A stretch of DNA of 54,721 bases from Candidatus Thermoplasmatota archaeon (GCA_022848865.1 JAJISE010000008.1:1-54721), one strand, 5' to 3'. Counted from the first letter of the stretch, positions 38,285 to 47,241 are shown. Notes: generated from the letters alone by a model not told the origin. A program made the numbers and translations.

Positions 38285-38701
38285 ATGGCGAACAAGATGA
38301 CCCTGATAGTATTCTCCGGCACAGTCGACAAGCTCATGCCTGTCGGGATACTCGCAAGCGGTGCTGTGGCAATGGGGATGGAGGTGGAGATCTATCTGAC
38401 CTTCTGGGGACTTCAGGCCTTCAGGCAGGGCGCTCCCCAGCAAGTGACGAAGATGAGCGCGGAGTACGAGGACATGGCTCCCATGATGATGCAGCTCATG
38501 AAGGAGAAGAACATGCCTTCCTGGTACGACACCCTCAAGCAGGCAAAGGAGCTCGGGACCATCAGGGTACATGCGTGCGCGGCCACCATGGACCTGATGG
38601 GAATGACGAAGGAGGACCTCGACCCGATGGTTGACGACATCGTCGGCGTGGCGGAGTACGTTGAGTTCGCGAGGGAGTCCGAGATAACGCTGTTCATGTA
38701 G
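38285..38701 (+). CDS. DsrE/DsrF-like sulfur-relay protein
   Basis: A 138-residue DsrE-family protein (KMTLIVFSGTVDKLMPVGILASGAVAMG, then TFWGLQAF). A Cys near residue 99 in RVHACAATMDLMGM matches the sulfur-carrying Cys of the DsrE2 group. These proteins pass persulfide sulfur between enzymes. First gene of the operon, with the TusA-like, SQR-like and ArsR genes following closely. Confidence 0.87.
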   Translation: MANKMTLIVFSGTVDKLMPVGILASGAVAMGMEVEIYLTFWGLQAFRQGAPQQVTKMSAEYEDMAPMMMQLMKEKNMPSWYDTLKQAKELGTIRVHACAATMDLMGMTKEDLDPMVDDIVGVAEYVEFARESEITLFM

Positions 38702-38715
38702 CTGGAGGGTTAGGT

Positions 38716-38949
38716 CTGTACGAAATCGACAGGACGGTTGACGCGAGGGACACTTTCTGTCCAGGACCCTTGATGGAACTGATACGAGCGGTGAAAGAGG
38801 GAGAGGTCGGAGAGGTCATCGCGGTTTGGTCCAAGGACGCCGGCTCGCAAAGAGACATTCCTTTGTGGATCGAAAAAGCAGGTCACGAGCTTCTTGCAGT
38901 CAACGAGAAGGAAGAGTACAACGAGTTCGTGATCAAGAAGCTCAGATAG
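38716..38949 (+). CDS. TusA-like sulfur carrier, possible CTG start
   Basis: A 77-codon frame with the TusA/SirA signature: EIDRTVDARDTFCPGPLMEL, the CPxP cysteine that carries sulfur, and the later GSQRDIPLWIEKAGHELL. No ATG, GTG or TTG exists upstream of the CPGP motif in this frame within the gap after DsrE; the best ribosome binding site, GGAGGG, lies 6 bases before CTG 38716. I therefore propose a CTG start; a sequencing error is the alternative. The gene is between DsrE and SQR, as expected for a sulfur relay. Confidence 0.72.
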   Translation: MYEIDRTVDARDTFCPGPLMELIRAVKEGEVGEVIAVWSKDAGSQRDIPLWIEKAGHELLAVNEKEEYNEFVIKKLR

Positions 38950-38973
38950 ACCCGGGATACTGAGGCGGAAAAA

Positions 38974-40104
38974 ATGCAGAACGTTGTCGTTCTTGGTGGC
39001 GGAGTCGGAGGAAGCGTCGTCGCCAATCACCTTGCCAAGAAGTCTAGGCGCGGGGACTGCAAGATCACCGTGGTAGATGAAGACGGCAAGCACGTGTACC
39101 AGCCCGGATTCCTCTATGTCACCCTCGGGAAGCAGAACCCCGCCAAGCTCATGAGGGACGAGAGAACGCTTCTCAAGAGAAGAGTGGACATGGTCACGTC
39201 GAGGGCCGAGAGGATCGACGCCGGGGAAAGAACGGTCCATCTCGCGGGCGGTAAGAAGCTCGACTACGATTACCTTGTGATCGCGACAGGCTCGACTCTG
39301 CATCCTGAGCAGGTCCCTGGCTTCGAAGGTGCCCACCATTTCTACAGCCTGGAGGGTTCGATAGGCCTCAGGAACGCCCTGATGAAGTTCAACGGCGGGG
39401 ACGTCGTAATCGCCGTTGGAGGCGTTCCCTACAAGTGCCCTCCCGCCCCTGCCGAGTCCGCATGCCTCTTGGACTACTACTTCACAAAGAGGGGAATCCG
39501 GGACAAGGTTAACCTGAAGTTCCTGTCTCCTCTCGGCCGCGTCTTTCCCCTGGAGTCTTTGGATCCCTTGGTCACTGAGGTCTTCAAGCAGAAGAACGTC
39601 GAGACCACGATCTTCTTCAACATTGAATCGATAGATCCGAAGTCCAAAAAGGTGGAATCGCTCGAGGGCGAGACGGTCAGCTACGATCTCCTGATAGCCA
39701 TCCCACCCCACAGCGGGGCGGATGTGGTGATTGACTCTGGATTAGGAGACAGAGGCGGATGGATTCCAACCGACAGGCACTCGCTTCTCGCGAAGGGGCA
39801 CGGCGACATCTATGTGGTCGGTGATGCAACCGACATACCTATCTCAAAGGCAGGCGCGACCGCTCACTACGAGGGCCTGGTCGTCGGCGACAACATCGCC
39901 GCCAGACTGAAAGGACAATCACCGCCAGACAACTACGATGGCAAGGTCACGTGCTTCTGTGATGCGGGCTTCCACAAAGGGATAATGATGACCTTCGACT
40001 ACGAGAACCCGCCAGTGCCTCCACCGCTGAATCGAAGGCATTACCTCGGAAAGATGATGATAAACAGGCTCTACTGGATGCTCATCCCGAAGGCGAGGGT
40101 CTAG
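38974..40104 (+). CDS. Sulfide:quinone oxidoreductase-like flavoprotein
   Basis: A two-dinucleotide-binding flavoprotein of 376 residues. The N-terminal FAD motif is VVVLGGGVGGSVVANHL, a second ATGSTL lies near residue 108, the substrate-side region YKCPPAPAESACLL contains a redox Cys, and GDATDIPISKAGATAHYEG is the typical C-terminal FAD contact. A later CFCDAG pair adds two Cys. The match is to the SQR group, which oxidises sulfide; with DsrE and TusA alongside it may hand off polysulfide. SD not obvious; it begins 24 bases after TusA. Confidence 0.85.
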   Translation: MQNVVVLGGGVGGSVVANHLAKKSRRGDCKITVVDEDGKHVYQPGFLYVTLGKQNPAKLMRDERTLLKRRVDMVTSRAERIDAGERTVHLAGGKKLDYDYLVIATGSTLHPEQVPGFEGAHHFYSLEGSIGLRNALMKFNGGDVVIAVGGVPYKCPPAPAESACLLDYYFTKRGIRDKVNLKFLSPLGRVFPLESLDPLVTEVFKQKNVETTIFFNIESIDPKSKKVESLEGETVSYDLLIAIPPHSGADVVIDSGLGDRGGWIPTDRHSLLAKGHGDIYVVGDATDIPISKAGATAHYEGLVVGDNIAARLKGQSPPDNYDGKVTCFCDAGFHKGIMMTFDYENPPVPPPLNRRHYLGKMMINRLYWMLIPKARV

Positions 40105-40431
40105 ATGCCGCTCAACGATGAGAGGATTTACACACTGCAGGCAAGTCTGTGCAAGGCTCTCTCGAATCCGGTGAGGCTGATGATAATCGACATTCTCAAG
40201 GAAGGGGAGACGAGCGTCAGCGACCTGCAAGAGAAACTGGGAAGGCAGCAGTCCAACCTGTCGCAGCATCTGGCAGTCCTCCGAGGGAACGGGATAGTCA
40301 AGAATCGCAGAGAAGGCACGACGATGCTGTACTCTCTGACAAGCCCGAAGATAGTCGAAGCCTGCTCTTTGGTCAGACAGATTCTGCGGGAGCAGAGCGA
40401 AGAGCTCGGGAAGCTGATGAAGGGCCCGTAG
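40105..40431 (+). CDS. ArsR family transcriptional regulator
   Basis: A 108-residue winged-helix repressor: SNPVRLMIIDILKEGETSVSDL, LGRQQSNLSQHLAVLRGNGIV and RREGTTMLYSLTSPKI. A pair of Cys at about residues 13 and 92 could sense sulfur species or metal. It starts at the base after the SQR stop, so it is the last gene of the sulfur operon and probably autoregulates via the palindrome at 38254. Confidence 0.9.
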   Translation: MPLNDERIYTLQASLCKALSNPVRLMIIDILKEGETSVSDLQEKLGRQQSNLSQHLAVLRGNGIVKNRREGTTMLYSLTSPKIVEACSLVRQILREQSEELGKLMKGP

Positions 40432-40483
40432 TCCATATGTGCTCGGTCACGGCATCTGCAGTGGCTCCGTACGGGGAAGTGTA

Positions 40484-40585
40484 TATCCCCGGGCAGATTC
40501 GAACTGCCGTCTAGAGATCCAGAACCTCTTATGATTGGCCGGCTGAGGCTTTGAGCCTGGCCTTTGACCGCTACACTACGGGGCT
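40484..40585 (-). tRNA. tRNA-Gln (CUG) with D-arm insertion and acceptor mismatch
   Basis: Removing about 29 bases from the D-arm leaves a normal archaeal tRNA-Gln: acceptor AGCCCCG with CGGGGAT (G2 opposite A71 is a mismatch), D-arm GTGTAGCGGTCAATCAT, anticodon stem AGAGG/TCTCT with loop TTCTGGA, T-arm GGCAG-TTCGAAT-CTGCC, discriminator A. The insertion begins after GCGGTCA(A), lies at about 40541-40570, and includes an AGGC/GCCT hairpin flanked by GGCC repeats, so it could be a non-canonical intron. The same CATAAGAGG core is in the other tRNA-Gln. It follows glnS on the same strand, with no strong promoter between, so it may be co-transcribed. It could also be a decaying copy. Confidence 0.75.
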
Positions 40586-40669
40586 GCGCGCACTCCGCAA
40601 AGGACACTCCCCTGGATGAGTATTCCTCGCAGATGAGTGTTCAAGGGAAGCACATAGCCGCGCGGACGA

Positions 40670-42358
40670 TCACTTCGCTTCCTGACGCTTCCGAATCTTG
40701 GCCCAAGTGTCCCGCAATTGAACGGTCCGGTTGAGGACTAGCCTCTCTCCTGTTGTGTCCGGGTCAACGCAGAAATAGCCCAGACGCTCGAACTGGAACT
40801 GATCGAAGGGCTCGAGATTCCCCACGGCGGGTTCCACCTTGCACGAGCGGAGGACGACCAACGAATCGGGGTTGATCAACTCCTTGAAGTCTGTGCCCTT
40901 CTGGCCCAGGGGATCTGGCACGGTGAACAAACGGTCGTACAGGCGGACCTCCGCGTCGATGGCGTGCGCGGCTGATACCCAGTGGAGAGTGGACCTCACC
41001 TTCCGTCCGTCCGGGGCATCACCACCGCAGGTTTCCGGGTCCACGGTGCACCTCAGCTCCACGACCTCGCCGTTCTCCTTGACGGCCTCCTTGCACGTGA
41101 CCAAGTAGGCGTTCCGGAACCGGACCTCCCTGCCCGGAGCCAGTCGGTAGAATTTCTTTGGCGGTTCCTCCATGAAGTCGTCCCGCTCGATGTAGACGAC
41201 CCGAGAGAAAGGCACCTTCCTCGTGCCCGCTTCGGGCTCCTCGGGGTTCCTCATGAGCTCCATCTCCTCCGCCTTGTCGTCGGGATAGTTATCGAGTACG
41301 ACCTTGAGCGGGCGAAGGACGCCCATGAACCGAGGAGCGGTCTTGTTCAGGTCCTCTCGGATGCAATGCTCCAGGAACTCGAAGTCCACCGTGCTGTGGA
41401 CCTTAGCAACACCTATGCGCTTGCAGAAGCTCCTTATGGCGGCCGGGGAATAGCCACGCCTCCTCATCCCGCTTATCGTGGGGAGCCGGGGGTCGTCCCA
41501 TCCCTTCGCGTACCCGTCCTCCACCAGCTCGAGCAGTTTCCGCTTGCTCATGACCGTGTAGGTGAGGTTCAGGCGGGCGAACTCGATTTGCTGCGGGTGA
41601 TACGCGCCAAGCTCATCCAGGTACCAGTCGTAGAGCGGGCGGTGGTCTTCGAACTCAAGAGTGCAGATCGAGTGCGTTATACGCTCAATCGAATCCTCAA
41701 GGCCGTGCGCCCAGTCGTACGTTGCATAGATGCACCACCTGTCGCCGGTGTTGTGATGGGGCGCGTGGAGTATCCTGTACATGACAGGGTCCCTCATGTT
41801 CATGTTCCGGTGGGTCATGTCGATCCTGGCCCGGAGCACCTTCTCGCCGTTCGCGAACTCACCTGCCTTCATGCGCTCCAGCAGGTCGAGGTTCTCCTCC
41901 GCGGACCGGTCCCGATGGGGGCTCTCCCTGCCCGGTGTGGTGAGCGTCCCCCGGTACTCGCTGATCTCCTCCGCCGAGAGGTCGTCCACGTACGCCTTCC
42001 CATCCTTCACGAGCTGCACCGCGTACTCGTACATCTGGTCGAAGTAGTCCGAGGCGAAGTACAGCCGATCCCCCCAGTCGAACCCGAGCCACTTGACGTC
42101 CTCGATGATGGCCTTCACGTACTTGTCCTCCTCCTTCATCGGGTTCGTGTCATCGAAACGCAGGTTGCACAATCCCCCGTACTCCTCGGCGATGCCGAAG
42201 TTGAGACAGATGGACTTCGCGTGTCCGATGTGCAGGTCGCCGTTGGGTTCAGGCGGGAAGCGAGTATGCACTCTACCTTTGTGCTTGCCGGTTCTGTTGT
42301 CCTCGTCGATCATCTGGCGGATGAAGTCGCGAGCGGGAGGTTCACCAGAGTGCATCAT
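40670..42358 (-). CDS. glnS: Glutaminyl-tRNA synthetase, bacterial type
   Basis: A full class I GlnRS of 562 residues, closely similar in motifs to the E. coli enzyme: [18 protein letters not shown] (HIGH), LRFDDTNP, the [11 protein letters not shown] (KMSKS counterpart) and [19 protein letters not shown] loops, then the anticodon-binding beta-barrels ([25 protein letters not shown]-like [14 protein letters not shown] at the end). Archaea normally lack GlnRS and make Gln-tRNA via GluRS and GatDE, so this is a likely bacterial acquisition. SD AAAGGTGATGA precedes ATG 42358 and a TATA box CATATAAC is near 42412. It is flanked by two tRNA-Gln genes. Confidence 0.95.
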   Translation of the reverse strand: MMHSGEPPARDFIRQMIDEDNRTGKHKGRVHTRFPPEPNGDLHIGHAKSICLNFGIAEEYGGLCNLRFDDTNPMKEEDKYVKAIIEDVKWLGFDWGDRLYFASDYFDQMYEYAVQLVKDGKAYVDDLSAEEISEYRGTLTTPGRESPHRDRSAEENLDLLERMKAGEFANGEKVLRARIDMTHRNMNMRDPVMYRILHAPHHNTGDRWCIYATYDWAHGLEDSIERITHSICTLEFEDHRPLYDWYLDELGAYHPQQIEFARLNLTYTVMSKRKLLELVEDGYAKGWDDPRLPTISGMRRRGYSPAAIRSFCKRIGVAKVHSTVDFEFLEHCIREDLNKTAPRFMGVLRPLKVVLDNYPDDKAEEMELMRNPEEPEAGTRKVPFSRVVYIERDDFMEEPPKKFYRLAPGREVRFRNAYLVTCKEAVKENGEVVELRCTVDPETCGGDAPDGRKVRSTLHWVSAAHAIDAEVRLYDRLFTVPDPLGQKGTDFKELINPDSLVVLRSCKVEPAVGNLEPFDQFQFERLGYFCVDPDTTGERLVLNRTVQLRDTWAKIRKRQEAK

Positions 42359-42439
42359 TCATCACCTTTGCTGTCCCTGTCGTGGGAACTCCTTAATCGG
42401 GAGTGGTGTAGTTATATGTATTGGGATTGGAGCGGGAGA

Positions 42440-42510
42440 TAGCCCCGACCGGATTTGAACCGGTGCCAAGAGGTCCAGAGCCTCTTATGCTGCCGCTACA
42501 CCACGGGGCT
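42440..42510 (-). tRNA. tRNA-Gln (CUG)
   Basis: A clean cloverleaf: acceptor AGCCCCG/CGGGGCT, D-arm GTGTAGCGGCAGCAT, anticodon stem AGAGG/CCTCT with loop CTCTGGA, T-arm ACCGG-TTCAAAT-CCGGT, discriminator A, no CCA encoded. Opening A1-U72 pair and GTGTAGCGG D-arm are archaeal, not bacterial. A TATA-like ATTAATAT lies about 30 bases upstream. Same strand as, and just before, glnS. Confidence 0.95.
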
Positions 42511-42583
42511 AGTGCGCAGAAATAAGCCACGATTGGATATTAATTGTTTCCCTAGTGTCTCCCGGAAACGTTCTGGCGGTTCT

Positions 42584-44173
42584 CTACCGGGAGGAGATCT
42601 CTTCGAGCCGCCCGAGGACGAAGTCCCTGTCTAAAACGGAGAGGAACGGAGCCGCTCTGGGCCCCCTCTCCTTCCCCAGGAAGACGAGGTACAGGGACAT
42701 GAAGAACCTCCTGGTCTTCACGGGAAGCTCACCGCTCTTCGTCAAGCGGGTCATCGCATTCTTCAGCTCCTCCTCGGTCCAGCGAATGTCAGAGAGCGAT
42801 TCGCGGAACATCCCAAGGGCCTCTCGGTCCGTGCGCTCGAGCCTGTCCTCAATCGAGCCGATGTCCTTCAAGACGTCGATTCTCAAGTCCTCTGGGGCGT
42901 GCGTCCGTGTCCAGTTCTTCGAGAGCGTCAGCCTCCTGGCCACCTGCTCCCTCTCATCGTCGCTCAGCTCGGTTCCGAGCACACCTGTGTCCCGAAGTCT
43001 CTCGATGGCCCAATCGACCGGGTCCTCGGGAGGCGCGGTCTGGGCTAGGAGGGAGGCATGCCTGTAGGGGACTCGGAATGGCACGGACGAGGGAGCTTCA
43101 TCGAGCCGCGAAAGCTCGTAGGCTCTTGCCCTCTCGTCGTCCTTGTCCTCGAAGAACAGTCCTTCCGCCTCATCGTATCGATCGTGATAGCTGTCCACCT
43201 TGGACAGGTCCAGGACGATCCTCTTTGACGTGCTGTTGAACAGGAAGACATATCTCAGGACCTCCGGCTCCCCCACCTCAAGCCATTCCTTCGGAGTGAA
43301 CCCGAGGAATCCTGAGCTGCTCATGTCGCCCAAGTCCTTGCCCTGGCTCTGCATCCCCACCCACTCGTAGGGTATCCCGTACGGAGGGAGCATATCCATG
43401 ACCTCACGGGCGATCTCCTTGCAGCTGTCCCTCGAACCGCCTGGCGTAGCGTGATCCTTCCCGAAGGCCTCGATGTCGACTTCCAGGAGCCTCCACAGGG
43501 CGGGCCATTCGAGCCGCCAGTTCAGCTTCCCCTCCTCCAGTCCGGACACACCGTCGTGCCCTTCCCTGCATTTGTATTGGACGTCTCCATCCTCTGTCAT
43601 CCCTGTGGTCTCGGCCGTCCCGATCGTGTTGCACTCCGTGCAGAACGCATCGAAGGGTATCCAGCCCTCGGGGTACTTCCTCTCCCCTCTGTACTTGTTT
43701 ATCAGCGGTCTCACGGTCTCGCTCTTCTTGACCAGTTCGAGGACGATCTCGCGCATCTCCTTCTTGCCGTAGACATCTCCGGTCCTCTCCAGTTCCACGT
43801 CCGGTGCGAACTCTTCCATGTAGTCGCCGAAATCCTCCCAATAGTGCTCGACCCAGGAGGAGTGACACCCGAAGGGATCGGGGACGTCCTTCAACCGCCA
43901 GCTGACGTAATCCGTACCCTCGTCTCCGGTGAACTGAGAGAGCTGCCCCTCCGTACCTTTCCACGGGTCCTGCGTGTAGAGCACGAGGTACTGCGTGACA
44001 TCCTTGCCCGCCGCCCTCAGCTCTCTCGAAACCGAGTTCGTGAGGACCACCTCACCCCTGAGCCTACCGACGTGCTGGAGCCCGCTCACGGAGAGACCCG
44101 CAGAGCTGTGAACAACATCCTTTCCTCGAAGGAACTCTTCGATTTGAGGGAGAAGAACATCAAGCCAGTGCAT
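42584..44173 (-). CDS. lysK: Class I lysyl-tRNA synthetase
   Basis: The class I LysRS typical of many archaea (not the class II enzyme). The N-terminal HIGH-like segment is LSVSGLQHVGRLRGEVVLT, followed by zinc-ribbon cysteines in FCTECNTIG and KCREGH, and the KMSKS counterpart reads DLGDMSSSGFLGFTP. A helical anticodon-binding domain fills the end. Length from ATG 44173 is 529. The open frame begins upstream at 44236, but the first 21 codons overlap the GfcR gene and are not LysK-like. The start lies 4 bases after the GfcR stop. Confidence 0.92.
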   Translation of the reverse strand: MHWLDVLLPQIEEFLRGKDVVHSSAGLSVSGLQHVGRLRGEVVLTNSVSRELRAAGKDVTQYLVLYTQDPWKGTEGQLSQFTGDEGTDYVSWRLKDVPDPFGCHSSWVEHYWEDFGDYMEEFAPDVELERTGDVYGKKEMREIVLELVKKSETVRPLINKYRGERKYPEGWIPFDAFCTECNTIGTAETTGMTEDGDVQYKCREGHDGVSGLEEGKLNWRLEWPALWRLLEVDIEAFGKDHATPGGSRDSCKEIAREVMDMLPPYGIPYEWVGMQSQGKDLGDMSSSGFLGFTPKEWLEVGEPEVLRYVFLFNSTSKRIVLDLSKVDSYHDRYDEAEGLFFEDKDDERARAYELSRLDEAPSSVPFRVPYRHASLLAQTAPPEDPVDWAIERLRDTGVLGTELSDDEREQVARRLTLSKNWTRTHAPEDLRIDVLKDIGSIEDRLERTDREALGMFRESLSDIRWTEEELKNAMTRLTKSGELPVKTRRFFMSLYLVFLGKERGPRAAPFLSVLDRDFVLGRLEEISSR

Positions 44174-44177
44174 GATT

Positions 44178-44774
44178 TCACGCAATCGTGCGGGCCCTGA
44201 CCAGCGCCCTGAGCGGGACCCCATGGATATCATCATTGGCTGTCTTGTTCACGAAGACCACGGACAGGACCGTGGTCCCGCCAGCATCCTGTATGTCGTC
44301 TATGGTGCACCTTATGGTGTCGCCAGAGCTCACAACATCATCGACTATGACGACCTTCTTCCCGCTCGGGTCCGCGTAGTTCGAGCTGAAGGCTCCGCCG
44401 CCTCGTTCCCTCTCCTGACTGGGCCTGTAGACTATTAGCTCCCGCTCAAGGTCCTCCGATATGATTGTGGCATATGGGATGCCGTTGATCGCGATGCCCG
44501 CCACGGAATCGAAGTCCCCCTCGCTCTTCTCCATCTCCTCGAGTATGATGTCTGCCATTGCTGCGGACACGAAACCGAGCCTGCTGCCGTAAACCCCAAC
44601 AGATCTCCATCCGATCTTGACGTCCTTGGGAGGCTCTCCTCCCTTCATCCCTCTCGTCAGAAGCCACGTCACGGTGTTGACGGAAAGGTGGAGCTCGTCC
44701 CCGATTTCTTTCTCATTGAGACCCTTTTTCTTGAACTCAAGGGCCTTCTTCACTAGGTCATCCAACCTCTTCAT
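44178..44774 (-). CDS. gfcR: GfcR-type regulator: HTH plus phosphoribosyltransferase domain
   Basis: An archaeal regulator, 198 residues. The first 45 form a helix-turn-helix (LNEKEIGDELHLSVNTVTWLLTRG), the rest a type I phosphoribosyltransferase fold with the PRPP motif VVIVDDVVSSGDTI near residue 148. It resembles orotate phosphoribosyltransferase but is thought to act as a PRPP/metabolite-sensing regulator; in haloarchaea GfcR activates glycolytic genes. A TATA-like TTCAAATA is about 20 bases before the ATG. LysK follows 4 bases downstream. Confidence 0.87.
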   Translation of the reverse strand: MKRLDDLVKKALEFKKKGLNEKEIGDELHLSVNTVTWLLTRGMKGGEPPKDVKIGWRSVGVYGSRLGFVSAAMADIILEEMEKSEGDFDSVAGIAINGIPYATIISEDLERELIVYRPSQERERGGGAFSSNYADPSGKKVVIVDDVVSSGDTIRCTIDDIQDAGGTTVLSVVFVNKTANDDIHGVPLRALVRARTIA

Positions 44775-44827
44775 TACTCTCCCTCGCTATTTGAACCTCA
44801 ATTTGATACTCGCTAATAAAGATACGC

Positions 44828-46462
44828 TCAGAGTCCCAATTCCTTTAGTTGCCTGTCGAACTCCAAGCGGAGGAACTTGACGGGAATGCTTCCCGCATAG
44901 AGGATAGTGTCGTGGAAGAACCTCTCCGAATATTCTGCGTCCATTCTCTCCTTGACTTCATCCCTCAGCTCCAGGATCAGATGTTTGCCCAGGAGATAGC
45001 ACAGCTGGTAGCCTTGGCTCTGGGTGTATCTCTTCACCTCCGCCAGTGCGAAAGGCTCCTCCATTCCGACCTCGTCCATTAGGAACTTCACGGCCTCATC
45101 GAAACTCATCTTGCCCGTGCTGAGATCGATGTCCACGATGATTCTAGCGGCCCGCCAGATGAGATCGATGGACTGCATGAACCTGGCTTCTGGACTGTCC
45201 TGATAGCCGTGCTCCTTCATCATCTCCTCGCAGTAGTGGGCCCATCCTTCAACTGTCTCAGTCGCGCCAATGATCGTTCTCACGACTGAGGGATTGGCGT
45301 TTGAGCAGACGAGCTGAAGATGATGGCCCGGATACGCTTCGTGGACCGACGTGTTCCCAATCACCGCGTAGTTGTGTTCTTTGAGCATCTCGGTTCTCTC
45401 CTCGACCGGCGTAACGAGATAGACGCCCTGTTGCTCCCGTTCGAACTTCCCGGGTGGTGAATACGCCGCGTGCGGGATCAGGTGCCTCAGGAAATCTGGC
45501 GTTTCGATGATCTTGAGAGTTTCGGAGATCGGCATCGTCGCTATGTCCCCGTCCACGACGAATTCCCGCACCTGTTCGATCGACTCCCTGTAGAGTTCCA
45601 TGGCCTCCTCGAAGTTCTTCGGGTGGTCTGCCTTGACGAGTTCCTTCACCTCGTCGAGGGTCGCGTCGGGTCTGATCTCCTTCGCTATCCCCTCAACCTT
45701 CCGCTTTTCCTCTTCGAGGTATCTCTTGCCGAGGGAGTATATTTCCTCGACGGGCATCTCAATGCTTGACAGTTTCATGAGCCGCTCGAGCTTCTCCGGA
45801 CCGATGGCGAAGTCCTCTCTCGCGTCCGGAAGTAGGTTCTTCATCCAGGATGTGTAGTCCTGCACGGATTCTACAGTTGCGGCGATAGCTTCCTCAAGCG
45901 CGCTTAGGTTGTTCTCGTCAAGGACCTCCTCTCCTGTCGATGATACGAGGCTGAGAAACCCAGGGAATCGCTCTGCCGATTCGATCTGATTCTCTGTCCA
46001 GATCCTTACAGGATCGACTATGAAGCTCCTGACTCGCTCCAGGTAGATGGGGGCAGCCTTCAGTCTGTTCGTGATGTTCTTGAGACGGACTCCGATTGAC
46101 GCGAAATCGCGCATGTAAAGGGACAATACGTGGCTTCCGACCATGCTCACACCCGAAGGCGCCGATTCCCAGAACCTTAGCTTCTCCAGCTGGAAAATGT
46201 TCAGGTCAGACCTCGCTAGTGCAATAAGCCTGTCAGTCCTGTGGACCTCGGAAAGCCCGCCTTCATCAAGTGACTGGAAGGCCTCCCTGAATTCCTTAAG
46301 CTTCGCGATGTGCTGGAGCATCGTCTCCCGCCGCCCATCAGGCATGAGACTGTCGTACTCGTGGAGACCGAGACTCGTCCCCCACGAGGGATACATCTCA
46401 AGCATACAATCGATGACCTGTTGCACGATATCCTCTAGCTCCCTATCTGCATCTGACTTCAC
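44828..46462 (-). CDS. DUF885 family metallohydrolase-like protein
   Basis: A 544-residue helical protein of the DUF885 family. The key feature is HEAYPGHHLQ near residue 380, an altered HExxH zinc motif, followed by EGWAHYCEEMM about 40 residues on, which supplies the third ligand in this family. Members are probably metallopeptidases, but activity is mostly unproven. It begins with a GTG (GTGA overlap with the pyrK stop), so it is the last gene of the pyrD-pyrK operon. Its link to pyrimidine synthesis is not obvious. Confidence 0.85.
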   Translation of the reverse strand: MKSDADRELEDIVQQVIDCMLEMYPSWGTSLGLHEYDSLMPDGRRETMLQHIAKLKEFREAFQSLDEGGLSEVHRTDRLIALARSDLNIFQLEKLRFWESAPSGVSMVGSHVLSLYMRDFASIGVRLKNITNRLKAAPIYLERVRSFIVDPVRIWTENQIESAERFPGFLSLVSSTGEEVLDENNLSALEEAIAATVESVQDYTSWMKNLLPDAREDFAIGPEKLERLMKLSSIEMPVEEIYSLGKRYLEEEKRKVEGIAKEIRPDATLDEVKELVKADHPKNFEEAMELYRESIEQVREFVVDGDIATMPISETLKIIETPDFLRHLIPHAAYSPPGKFEREQQGVYLVTPVEERTEMLKEHNYAVIGNTSVHEAYPGHHLQLVCSNANPSVVRTIIGATETVEGWAHYCEEMMKEHGYQDSPEARFMQSIDLIWRAARIIVDIDLSTGKMSFDEAVKFLMDEVGMEEPFALAEVKRYTQSQGYQLCYLLGKHLILELRDEVKERMDAEYSERFFHDTILYAGSIPVKFLRLEFDRQLKELGL

Positions 46463-47241
46463 GGGATTACCTCCTTGCTCCCGTCTGCTGACCGCCTGAA
46501 AACTCCGAAATCCTCAATCTCGATGATGTCCTTGCCGTCGAACACGGGGCCGTCCACGCAGACGTGCAGTCCCCCAAATGAACAGGAATCACATATTCCC
46601 ATTCCACACCTCATGAACCTCTCCAGCGAGACTTGAACGGGGATGCCTTTCTCCAGGCAGGCGGTCACGACGGTCTTCATCATTCTCTCGGGCCCGCAGG
46701 TGAGGACCCTATCGAAGGAACCCTCCTGGAGAACCTGCATCGCGAGGTCGGACGCGAATCCCTTGTACTCCTTGCTCCCGTCATCCGTCGATATCCTCAC
46801 GTCCGCGCCAAGACTTATCGCCCTGTCTACAAAGATCAGCTCTGACGCCGTCTTCGCCCCAATCACGATCGTTGATCCGATCCCGCTTCCCACCGCGACC
46901 TCAAGCGCTGGCATGAGGGACGCAGCTCCAGTTCCGCCCGACACGAAGAGGATGCTCTCGCCCTCGATTCTGTAGTCCCTGCCGAAGGGTCCTCGGATGC
47001 CGAGCTTGTCCCCCCTGCTCGCATCATGAAGGGCCGCAGTCGCCTCACCCACGTTGTGAACGGTCACGCCCTTCAGATCCCCGATGTATGAGAAGCTCAT
47101 AGGGACCTCGTCCAGCCCGGGAATCCAGACCATGGCGAACTGTCCCGGTCTCGCCAAGCTCTCGTCCTGGAAGCGGACGGTCACGGTGTGGGAGCACTCG
47201 ACATCCGTTCTCTCGACCCTCACGATCCTAGTTCTCGTCAT
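46459..47241 (-). CDS. pyrK: Dihydroorotate dehydrogenase electron-transfer subunit
   Basis: FAD and 2Fe-2S subunit that passes electrons from PyrD to NAD+. Ferredoxin reductase fold with FSGGTG-like FVSGGTGAASLMP, and cysteines in RCGMGICDSC and HVCVDG for the 2Fe-2S cluster. Length 260 fits. It overlaps the pyrD 3' end by 14 bases; the overlap with the next gene (GTGA) implies translational coupling. Confidence 0.95.
   Translation of the reverse strand: MTRTRIVRVERTDVECSHTVTVRFQDESLARPGQFAMVWIPGLDEVPMSFSYIGDLKGVTVHNVGEATAALHDASRGDKLGIRGPFGRDYRIEGESILFVSGGTGAASLMPALEVAVGSGIGSTIVIGAKTASELIFVDRAISLGADVRISTDDGSKEYKGFASDLAMQVLQEGSFDRVLTCGPERMMKTVVTACLEKGIPVQVSLERFMRCGMGICDSCSFGGLHVCVDGPVFDGKDIIEIEDFGVFRRSADGSKEVIP

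Noticed and set aside
40484-40585. tRNA-Leu(CAA) reading of the tRNA after glnS
   Set aside because: A CTCAAAG loop exists in the insertion, but its stem has only three pairs and no variable arm fits; the tRNA-Gln cloverleaf after removing the insert is far better and matches the neighbouring tRNA-Gln.
44178-44774. Orotate phosphoribosyltransferase (PyrE) call
   Set aside because: The N-terminal helix-turn-helix and loss of PyrE-type active-site loop fit GfcR; pyr genes are nearby but in another operon.
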